This document shows positions 1 through 5,809 of a stretch of 10,136 nt of DNA, in pieces. The DNA is from Desulfosarcina sp. Lineage in GTDB: Bacteria > Desulfobacterota > Desulfobacteria > Desulfobacterales > Desulfosarcinaceae. Each line of letters opens with the position of its first letter. Position 1 is the stretch's first letter. A program made the position numbers and the translations under genes. The stretch is taken from positions 1-10,136 of the forward strand of contig JAGTUY010000317.1 in the NCBI GenBank assembly GCA_018224455.1, written 5' to 3'. The notes beneath the pieces were generated by a model, which did not search any database, was not told where the DNA came from, and was given only the letters and a program-made list of their open reading frames with translations.

Positions 1-149
1 GAATCACCCGGACCGGCATGATACGAATACGCCGTCACCGTCTGCATTTCATCGACGCTTGAATCCGCATTGGCGTCAGACAGCGGTGGATGAAAACTGG
101 CCAACACCATGGCCAAAAAAAATAGCATCGTTGCGGTCTTCAGTTTCAT
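1..149 (-). CDS. Exported protein, N-terminal part only (runs off left edge)
   Basis: Forty-nine codons are visible from an ATG at 149-147, and the gene continues beyond the left edge. The N-terminus is a classic Sec signal peptide: a short basic start (MKLK), a hydrophobic core (MLFFLAMVLASF) and a likely cleavage region around residues 24-28 (SDANA). The visible mature part begins DSSVDEMQTVTAYSYHAGPG and has no motif I recognise. The start lies 22 bases after the stop of the upstream lipoprotein gene on the same strand, so the two are probably co-transcribed. The ribosome-binding site is weak: a G-rich stretch lies about 16 bases upstream, suggesting translation may be coupled to the gene before it. 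The product should be periplasmic or secreted, with unknown function. The signal peptide and reading frame are convincing; the identity cannot be judged from this fragment. Confidence 0.7.
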   Translation of the reverse strand, partial: MKLKTATMLFFLAMVLASFHPPLSDANADSSVDEMQTVTAYSYHAGPGD

Positions 150-170
150 TTTAATGTTGACGAACCCCCG

Positions 171-554
171 CTAAGATTGGCCGGCGGGCACCAGTGTCTC
201 TTGCGTGCCGCCATGGCTGAAGGTCAGCTTGAATGACGATCCGTTGTCATCCCACCTCTGCTGCAGGACCCACTCCTCCGAAGCCCCGTTGTCGGTTGCC
301 ACCTTGAGATGAACAGTGTTGTTGCCCATATCGACATTATCGATGGTGGTCGCGTAGGTCTTGCCGTCGAAAACCAATGACATTGGACTTTTGTCGAGGT
401 TGACCTCGACGGTGCCGTCACCCTGTGTGCGTTGATATGAGCCGCTGATCTGTGTCTCCAACTTCTCACCATTGCCGCAGCCGACAACCATCCCAACAAT
501 GATAAAAGCAAAAACGGTGACGACAACGGATTGTATCTTAAGCGATCTTCTCAT
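171..554 (-). CDS. Small lipoprotein of unknown function
   Basis: This 127-residue protein has a basic N-terminus (MRRSLK), a hydrophobic segment at about residues 9-25, and a lipobox VVGC with the lipidated cysteine at residue 26, so it is probably a lipoprotein. The remaining hundred residues alternate hydrophobic and polar residues (for example SPMSLVFDGKTYATTI and FKLTFSHGGTQETLV), which suggests a small beta-sandwich or barrel. I recognise no named family. The start is supported by AAGGA seven bases before the ATG. The gene begins 22 bases after the receiver gene at 577-1071 and is followed 21 bases later by another exported protein, so all three look like one transcript. A role as an output or envelope component of the signalling locus is inferred from position only. 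Confidence 0.8.
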   Translation of the reverse strand: MRRSLKIQSVVVTVFAFIIVGMVVGCGNGEKLETQISGSYQRTQGDGTVEVNLDKSPMSLVFDGKTYATTIDNVDMGNNTVHLKVATDNGASEEWVLQQRWDDNGSSFKLTFSHGGTQETLVPAGQS

Positions 555-576
555 AACAGGTTCCTTTTAAAAGTTA

Positions 577-1071
577 TTATTTACGGTTGTCATCCAGCTT
601 CGCCATGGCCCTGAGCAGCCCCAGCGGCGATTGATGCGTGGACAATTTCTGAATCGCCTCCATCCGTTTCAGATTGCTTTCAAACTTCTTTTGCAGTCTG
701 GCCTGATAGGCCTCCTTGAGCGCTTCCACCAGCTTGTCGAAATCGTAAGGCTTTTCCAGGTATTTGAATGCGCCGAGCCTGGTGCATTCCACGGCTGAAT
801 CGACGGTGGCATGTCCGGTCAACATAATGATCTCGATAAACTGGTGGTTCTGTTTGAGAATTTTGAGAACCTGCGAACCATCGGTGCCCGGCATTTGCAC
901 GTCAACCACCGCCACATCGAACCCCCCTTTATTGGCCGCTTCAATGGCGTCATCTCCGTTGGCTGCCGTCGTCACGTCGAAACCCTTGATGGATAGACGG
1001 TCTGATACCGCCTTTAAGAACTTGACTTCATCATCGACCAAAAGAATTTTAACCGTTTTGTCCGTTTCCAT
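577..1071 (-). CDS. Response regulator: receiver domain plus helical tail
   Basis: The 164-residue product has a complete receiver domain (about residues 7-125) followed by a charged helical extension (about 125-150) and a short tail ending SPLGLLRAMAKLDDNRK. The acidic pair D13/D14, phospho-acceptor D57 (in VVDVQMPG), switch T85 (in MLTGHA) and K107 (in LEKP) are all present, so phosphorylation should work. There is no DNA-binding or enzymatic output domain; the helical tail probably mediates dimerisation or partner binding. I chose the ATG at 1071 because GGAGG sits five bases upstream; an in-frame GTG at 1083 would place the start over that site. A 145-base gap separates it from the upstream fusion gene, so it may have its own promoter. 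The tail is repeated almost exactly, out of frame, at 4668-4721. Confidence 0.92.
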   Translation of the reverse strand: METDKTVKILLVDDEVKFLKAVSDRLSIKGFDVTTAANGDDAIEAANKGGFDVAVVDVQMPGTDGSQVLKILKQNHQFIEIIMLTGHATVDSAVECTRLGAFKYLEKPYDFDKLVEALKEAYQARLQKKFESNLKRMEAIQKLSTHQSPLGLLRAMAKLDDNRK

Positions 1072-1130
1072 GACACCCTCCACCTTTGTGGGTTAAGAAA
1101 AAATGGTCCTCGGAATATCAGTCATATGCA

Positions 1131-1153
1131 CCCCAAGGGCACTTCCTTCGGGG
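1131..1153 (-). other. Small stem-loop and direct repeats in the gap before the receiver gene
   Basis: The intergenic stretch 1072-1216 contains an inverted repeat: CCCCAAGG at 1131-1138 pairs with CCTT at 1145-1148 and GGGG at 1150-1153, with one bulged C. On the transcribed strand no run of T follows directly, so it is not a convincing intrinsic terminator. The nine-base word GCACCCCAA occurs at 1128-1136 and again at 1187-1195. These could be regulatory, such as an operator or an RNA structure in the leader of the receiver gene, but nothing here proves it. I see no clear -35/-10 or sigma-54 promoter in this gap. Confidence 0.25.
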
Positions 1154-1216
1154 CACCTGCAGTAAACGTATTCGTATGCCTTAATCGCACCCCAACTTGC
1201 CGATATCTGAATGACG

Positions 1217-2461
1217 CTAACGTTCCGTCTGGCTGGACGCCTGGCCCGCTCGCCGTTGACGGATTTTCTGGTTGGCGGCCTCGATGGTCTTGCTCAACTC
1301 TTCGATATCGACGGATTTGGATAGGAAGGCGAACGCACCCAACTCCATGCACGTTTTTTTATCGGCTTCCGATCCTTGGCTAGTCAAAACGATAACCTCG
1401 ATCGCCGGATGGGTCTTTTTCACGCGGCGCAACACTTCGATGCCATCGATACCGGGCATTCTGAGGTCTAGAATCATGACATCGGGTTCGTCCTCCCGGG
1501 CCAATTCAAGGGCCGATTCGCCATCATAGACCACCGCCGACTCCAGTTCACGCATCATCAACCGCTTGGAAAGCGTCTGGACATATTTTTTTTCGTCGTC
1601 CACCAGCAGGATCTTCGAGGGCGAGTCAAAGTCCTGGCGACGGTATACGTCAGTCTGGTAATACCCGGGCCCCACCTTGGTCTCAACCGAGATCACCCCC
1701 GACTCCCGGACGGCGATCGCCTTGAGCTCTTCTTCAAGGCGATTTAGCATCAACACATGCTTGTTGATGGTCAATGTGACGGCGCCTGCCTGGACATCGA
1801 TCCCAACGGTATGGCCTTTCTTGACCAGAGCGATTTCCACGCGGGCGGCGATATTGAAATCATCGACAGCCGTTCTGGATCGACCGGCGAGTTTGATGAC
1901 TGAAGCGTTGATACTTTTTTCAATCGTTGCGGCAATTTCATCTGACGATATTTTGTCAGTCGGAAAGGAGATGTCATAGAGGGAGGCATTCCAGGGGTCT
2001 TTGGTGCCGAAAAGCAGGTACATCCATTCGGCACACGTCTCATCTTCGCGGCGGATGATTTTGAGGGCCTCGGCGTGTGCGATCCGTTGCTCTTTGCCGG
2101 CGACGGCAACGCGCGAATTCATATCGGCAATCAGGCAAACCCGCAGCACGTGATTGATATTGCGCGGGATCAGCTGGCCGGCAAAGCCACTGATGATCAG
2201 ATCGTCTTCGGAAAGGCCTTTTGCCAGGGCCATCCGAAGGTAGGCGAACGACCGCTCCCGTTCGCGGGTCAAGCGGTTGAATACCGATGCCTTATCGGAA
2301 AACACGCGCCCAATCCTGTTTTCGGGTATATTGGAGAGACGGCTGGCGGCGGCAATGATTTCCCGATCCGTAATCAGCCGATAACCGGTTCGCGCACCGA
2401 TTTCCTGGAGGACCGGTTTCTCGTTGCAGTAGCTGCCGCTGAACAAGGTAATGACTGGCAT
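1217..2461 (-). CDS. Cytidylate-kinase-like / BON-like / receiver fusion protein
   Basis: The 414-residue protein has three parts. Residues 1-190 resemble the cytidylate-kinase-like family: PVITLFSGS at the P-loop position, GYRLITDREII, DLIISGFAGQLI, HVLRVCLIAD and LYDISFPTDKIS follow the family order. The P-loop glycine/basic motif has become SGSYCNEK, and the usual basic residue of the lid (D-K-x-R) is replaced by DETCAEW, so kinase activity is doubtful. Residues about 200-265 (ARVEIALVKKG, VQAGAVTLTI, GVISVETKV) look like a BON domain. Residues 282-400 are a receiver with D288/D289, phospho-acceptor D332, T360 and K382; the residue after the lysine is Ser, not the usual Pro. The start is supported by AGGAGG eight bases upstream. 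It lies 15 bases after the SulP stop, so it is co-transcribed with SulP and is a candidate regulator of it. Confidence 0.9.
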   Translation of the reverse strand: MPVITLFSGSYCNEKPVLQEIGARTGYRLITDREIIAAASRLSNIPENRIGRVFSDKASVFNRLTRERERSFAYLRMALAKGLSEDDLIISGFAGQLIPRNINHVLRVCLIADMNSRVAVAGKEQRIAHAEALKIIRREDETCAEWMYLLFGTKDPWNASLYDISFPTDKISSDEIAATIEKSINASVIKLAGRSRTAVDDFNIAARVEIALVKKGHTVGIDVQAGAVTLTINKHVLMLNRLEEELKAIAVRESGVISVETKVGPGYYQTDVYRRQDFDSPSKILLVDDEKKYVQTLSKRLMMRELESAVVYDGESALELAREDEPDVMILDLRMPGIDGIEVLRRVKKTHPAIEVIVLTSQGSEADKKTCMELGAFAFLSKSVDIEELSKTIEAANQKIRQRRAGQASSQTER

Positions 2462-2476
2462 GGGTATCTCCTCCTT

Positions 2477-4609
2477 TTAGGCTTCAACGAGTCGGCACGC
2501 GGTCAACAGCGGACAGTTCACTTCCTGGTCTTGCGCATGAGCGGATTCATGGATGGCGATGATGCCTTTTTCCAGGGTCGGGAAAAGATGGTCTTCACCG
2601 ATTTTGGCTATAAAGTGCGTGCGGCCGAACACTTCCATCACCGACTCGTTGACCCCGCTCATCGATATGTCGATCCCATTGCTTCTGACCCGATCCACCA
2701 GCAGCGACAAGGTCTCCTCACCCGACGAATCGATGTCATTGATTCCGTTGGCAGCGATGAGAATATGATTGAGGCCCGCTTTGCTGCGCATGATTTCGGT
2801 GATCGTATCTTCCAGATAGCTCGCATTGGCAAAAAAGAGGGGGCCATCAAAGCGTACCAGGGTCACATAGGCACATTCCTGCAGCCCATGGGTCGTCGCA
2901 CAGCGCAGCTCCTCGTCCTCCGACCGGGACAGAAAAACCACCCGGGGGCGCATGCTCTTGTAGAGGAAGACCGCCAGAGAGAGCGCAACGCCGATCATGA
3001 TGCCCTTGTCCAGGTGGGGCGCAAATACCATGGTGGCGACAAACGAAATAATGGAAATGGCACCGTCATACCATTTTGCCTTCCAGGCGTGGATAAACCC
3101 GGAAACGTTCAACAGACCGATAACGGCCATCATAATGACTGCCGCCAGCACGGATTGAGGAAGATGATAAAGCAACGGCGTAAAAAATAAAAGCACAACC
3201 ACGACCGCCAGACTGGTGAAAACGCTGGATAATCCGGAGACGGCCCGGGCCTGGAGATTGACCGCCGAACGTGAAAATGAACCTGAGGTCGGATAGCTCT
3301 TTCCGATCGCGCCGAAGATATTGCCCAATCCCTGACCGATCAGTTCCTGGTTGGGATCGAGTCGTTGTCCGGTTTTTCCGGCCATGGCCTTGGCAATCGA
3401 AATCGCTTCCATGAAGCCCAACAGTGAGATAATCGCGGCGTAAGGAATCAGATGCAACATGATCCCGAGGTCGATCGGCGGCATGTCCAGCGACGGCAGG
3501 CCTTTCGGTATGGTGCCGACCACTGCACCGCCGCCCGTCATCTTGAGGTTGGCGGTGTCCAGGAGTTCATTGCCGACCTTGATGCGCCAAGTCCGCCCGT
3601 CGCTTTCCATGCCGGCAGGCAGTTGATCTTCAGGAAAAAATTTAAAGGATCCATCGGCCTGGAGAACGCCGGCAAGCAGGAACGCTCTGATTTGCTCACG
3701 GCAGCCGTGGGCTTCGGCCTGCAGGCGTGAGATATTCAGGTTGGCTACATCCACGTTGTGTTCGGCTCCCAGGATGCCGATATCGTCATGGCTCTGCTTG
3801 GCCTTGTTCAATGCTTCACCGAACCGCGTGCGCCCTTCCGCGAGCGACGGCAGCGCTGAGGATGCCGCGTTGAACTGTCCGATCAGGTCGCGAATCGCAG
3901 GAGATTCAATCGCTTCGATGCCGGCGTTGCGGTCGTGCTGGAACCCGGTTGCCCAGGAGATGGAGGTGGTGATGACCACGGCCACGAGGACATTGGGGAT
4001 CCGCGGCGAGAGCCACTTAAGGCCGTACATGATGCCAAAGGCGAATGCACCCATCAGCAGGGTCGGCCAGTGGGTGTAGTGGGTGGCCGCCTTGACGACG
4101 TGGATGATGGTTTCGTAATGGTGCGGCGCGGTGTCGACAGTTACACCGAACATCTTGGACAGTTGGGAGGACGCGATGATGATGGCAGCGGCGTTGGTAA
4201 AGCCGTTGACCACCGGGTGAGACAGAAAATTGACCACCAGCCCCAGCCGCAGGATGCCCAGTGTCAGCTGAAAGAGTCCGACCATGAGGGCTAACAGGAT
4301 GGCGTAGGCGACGTATCCGGGACTGCCTGCGGTGGCCAGCGGCGCCAGGGAGGCCGCTGTCATCAATGAGACCACGGCCACCGGTCCGGTGGCCAGCTGG
4401 CGGCTCGAACCGAACAAGGCGGCTACCATCGGTGGCAGGAATGAAGCGTAGAGGCCGTAGTAGGCGGGCAGTCCCGCGAGTTGGGCATAGGCCATGGATT
4501 GAGGAATCAGAACCAGGGCCACGGTCAGGCCCGCAAGCGCGTCAAGTTGCAGGGATGCCTTGTCGTAGCCTTTGAACCAAGCCAAAAAGGGGAATACCTT
4601 TGCCAACAT
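2477..4609 (-). CDS. SulP family anion transporter with STAS domain
   Basis: The 710-residue membrane protein has the SulP hallmarks: LTVALVLIPQSMAYAQLAGLP near residues 28-48, YGLYASFLPP, ATGPVAVVSLM, NFLSHPVVNGFTNAAA, SKSYPTSGSFSRSAVN-type sequence near 437-451, and a C-terminal cytoplasmic STAS domain (about 575-690) with DSSG at 627-630. The family imports sulfate, bicarbonate or other inorganic anions, usually with H+ or Na+; the substrate cannot be told from sequence alone. Unusually, residues about 225-366 form an extra soluble segment between two transmembrane helices, rich in helix-forming residues and ending just before the conserved IPKGLPSLDMP. Most bacterial SulP proteins are about 500-600 residues, and this insert accounts for the excess. 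AGGAG lies six bases before the ATG. The following fusion gene begins 15 bases after the stop. Confidence 0.96.
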   Translation of the reverse strand: MLAKVFPFLAWFKGYDKASLQLDALAGLTVALVLIPQSMAYAQLAGLPAYYGLYASFLPPMVAALFGSSRQLATGPVAVVSLMTAASLAPLATAGSPGYVAYAILLALMVGLFQLTLGILRLGLVVNFLSHPVVNGFTNAAAIIIASSQLSKMFGVTVDTAPHHYETIIHVVKAATHYTHWPTLLMGAFAFGIMYGLKWLSPRIPNVLVAVVITTSISWATGFQHDRNAGIEAIESPAIRDLIGQFNAASSALPSLAEGRTRFGEALNKAKQSHDDIGILGAEHNVDVANLNISRLQAEAHGCREQIRAFLLAGVLQADGSFKFFPEDQLPAGMESDGRTWRIKVGNELLDTANLKMTGGGAVVGTIPKGLPSLDMPPIDLGIMLHLIPYAAIISLLGFMEAISIAKAMAGKTGQRLDPNQELIGQGLGNIFGAIGKSYPTSGSFSRSAVNLQARAVSGLSSVFTSLAVVVVLLFFTPLLYHLPQSVLAAVIMMAVIGLLNVSGFIHAWKAKWYDGAISIISFVATMVFAPHLDKGIMIGVALSLAVFLYKSMRPRVVFLSRSEDEELRCATTHGLQECAYVTLVRFDGPLFFANASYLEDTITEIMRSKAGLNHILIAANGINDIDSSGEETLSLLVDRVRSNGIDISMSGVNESVMEVFGRTHFIAKIGEDHLFPTLEKGIIAIHESAHAQDQEVNCPLLTACRLVEA

Positions 4610-4667
4610 GTACCACTCCTATCCCAATGTTTTACGTTGCTGAGACCCTTTCCCGGTCGATGCAGTT

Positions 4668-4721
4668 TCATTGGCGGCCATCATCCAGCCGCGCCATTGC
4701 CCTTAACAAACCCAATGGAGA
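4668..4721 (-). pseudogene. Out-of-frame copy of a response-regulator C-terminal tail
   Basis: Read one base off from the kinase-like gene it overlaps, this stretch encodes SPLGLLRAMARLDDGRQ followed by TGA. The receiver protein at 577-1071 ends SPLGLLRAMAKLDDNRK. Fourteen of 17 residues are identical, and nine of those 14 use different synonymous codons. That pattern means this frame was translated and under selection. Either it is the 3' end of a lost receiver gene that once lay upstream of SulP, or the true C-terminus of the kinase-like protein, shifted out of frame by one extra base near 4722. The homology stops abruptly at the Ser codon. It is seen directly in sequence; its origin is inference. 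Confidence 0.75.
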
Positions 4722-5361
4722 CCGGAACATCGATCGCCAGACGATCCGAACCTCGATCATAACTGATGGAAACACCGATCGATAATGCCATTCGCGTGAT
4801 GCGGTCATCGGGGAACACCTCACCGTCCTTGAGACTGACGCCGTCAAGAAGAATCTGCCAGGTCGATTCGTTTTTGGACTGAACGGATATATCCAGCTGC
4901 GCCCCCGGACCGGCATGCTGGAACGTTTGGACCACCGCCTGGTAAATGATTGCCTGGAGAATGAACGGACAGGTCTGCGCCATGGCGGCGGTCCCTTCAC
5001 CAGTGTGCAGGTTGGTTTTTCCGGCAAAGGAAAGGTATTCGAAAAGATTGCGGACCAGGTCCAGGATGTCCATCAGGTCTACGGATAAAACGGGGGTATC
5101 CACGCTGTGGGCAAACCGGTTCATCTGTCGGATGGTGGAGAACCCCCGCTGGATTTCCTCGACGATGCTGTCGGTGCTGCTGGTGAGCATTTCGGGGTCG
5201 ATGGGTTTCCCTCCCCGGGCCATTTCCGACAAGTCGCCGAGCAGCCCGGCCGTTTCGGAAATGATGGCCATGACGTTTTTCAGCTCATGGGAAATCGAGG
5301 CGTTGACCTTGCCGAAAAAGGCCAGGCTGTCGTATCCAAACCAATCTTTCGCGTTGTCCAT
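4681..5361 (-). CDS. Small soluble histidine-kinase-like protein with eroded ATPase domain
   Basis: The 226-residue protein has no membrane segment. It carries a HisKA-like helix with the phospho-acceptor motif SISHELKNVMAIISE (His25) and a second dimerisation helix ending QMNRFAHSVD. The C-terminal half resembles a HATPase_c fold (QAIIYQAVVQTFQHA, LDISVQ, RLAIDVPVS), but the N-box asparagine is replaced by Gln141 and no DxGxG or GxGxG motif is visible, so ATP binding is unlikely. It may act as a histidine phosphotransferase between receivers, similar in principle to ChpT-type proteins. I chose the ATG at 5361; an in-frame TTG at 5412 would add 17 residues. Its last ten or so codons overlap, in another frame, a receiver tail (4668-4721), so its C-terminus may be altered. 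It lies between a receiver gene and SulP on the same strand. Confidence 0.82.
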   Translation of the reverse strand: MDNAKDWFGYDSLAFFGKVNASISHELKNVMAIISETAGLLGDLSEMARGGKPIDPEMLTSSTDSIVEEIQRGFSTIRQMNRFAHSVDTPVLSVDLMDILDLVRNLFEYLSFAGKTNLHTGEGTAAMAQTCPFILQAIIYQAVVQTFQHAGPGAQLDISVQSKNESTWQILLDGVSLKDGEVFPDDRITRMALSIGVSISYDRGSDRLAIDVPVSIGFVKGNGAAG

Positions 5362-5384
5362 CCGTATCCCCCGCCTGTAAAATC

Positions 5385-5402
5385 GTTCCCCGCTGCGGGA
5401 AC
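5385..5402 (-). other. Intercistronic hairpin between receiver and kinase-like genes
   Basis: GTTCCC and GGGAAC form a perfect six-base-pair stem with a six-base loop. On the transcribed strand it is followed by GATTTTAC, which is too weak a T tract for a confident terminator. It could act as an attenuator or RNA-processing site that lowers expression of the downstream genes relative to the upstream receiver and kinase genes. Confidence 0.35.
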
Positions 5403-5425
5403 ACCCGTCCAACCGCCCGCCCCTG

Positions 5426-5809
5426 TCAGCCGTCTATATCCGAGGCACCTGGCGGCCCTCCGACCAGACGATTCAGGGTTTCAATCAACACATCGATCTG
5501 CAACGGCTTAGGCAGGTAATTCTCCGCCTCATGACTTCCGGCCTCATAGTCCATTTTTGACCCGTGGCCGGTCAGGAAAGCGAACTTCATTTGCTCGTCC
5601 AGAGCTTGCAGGCTTCGCTTCAATTCAATACCGCCAATTCCCGGCATCTTGACGTCAAGAACGGCCACATCAAAACGGTTGCCCTGTTGCACTGATTCAA
5701 GCGCCTTTTCACCGGAAAAATAGACGTCCGCCTGGATCCCCCTTAATGCCAGGCGTTTGGCCAGCATCTGGGCAAATTTCTGTTCGTCATCTACCAGCAT
5801 AACCTTCAT
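5426..5809 (-). CDS. Single-domain response regulator (receiver only)
   Basis: The 127-residue product is a bare receiver domain with D7/D8, phospho-acceptor D52 (in AVLDVKMPG), T80 (in FLTGHG) and K101 (in LPKP), so all phosphorylation residues are present. No output domain follows; the tail is a short Gly/Asp-rich end. Its start codon overlaps the stop of the sensor kinase gene in an ATGA arrangement, implying translational coupling and near-equal production, so the adjacent kinase is its likely phosphodonor. It closely resembles the receiver at 7563-7934 in the first helix (QMLAKRLALRG against DMLAKRLRLRR), which suggests duplication. Such CheY-like proteins work by phosphotransfer or protein binding. 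A 64-base gap containing a hairpin separates it from the next gene. Confidence 0.93.
   Translation of the reverse strand: MKVMLVDDEQKFAQMLAKRLALRGIQADVYFSGEKALESVQQGNRFDVAVLDVKMPGIGGIELKRSLQALDEQMKFAFLTGHGSKMDYEAGSHEAENYLPKPLQIDVLIETLNRLVGGPPGASDIDG

Noticed and set aside
21..31. The word ATACGAATACG near the left edge, also present inverted at 1168-1178
   Set aside because: The first copy is inside coding sequence of the exported protein and the match is only 11 bases, so a shared regulatory site is not supported.
1093..1226. Open minus-strand frame through the gap after the fusion gene, ending around HMTDIPRTIFS
   Set aside because: It is protein-like to the eye and ends in a TAA, but has no good start, overlaps the end of the fusion gene in another frame and matches nothing I recognise. 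It could be a remnant, but I cannot support that.
2075..3190. Long plus-strand open frame of 371 codons opposite SulP and the fusion gene
   Set aside because: It spans the opposite strand of two clearly identified genes, has no family signature, is rich in His/Arg/Gly as expected for an antisense frame of GC-rich coding DNA, and has no ribosome-binding site.
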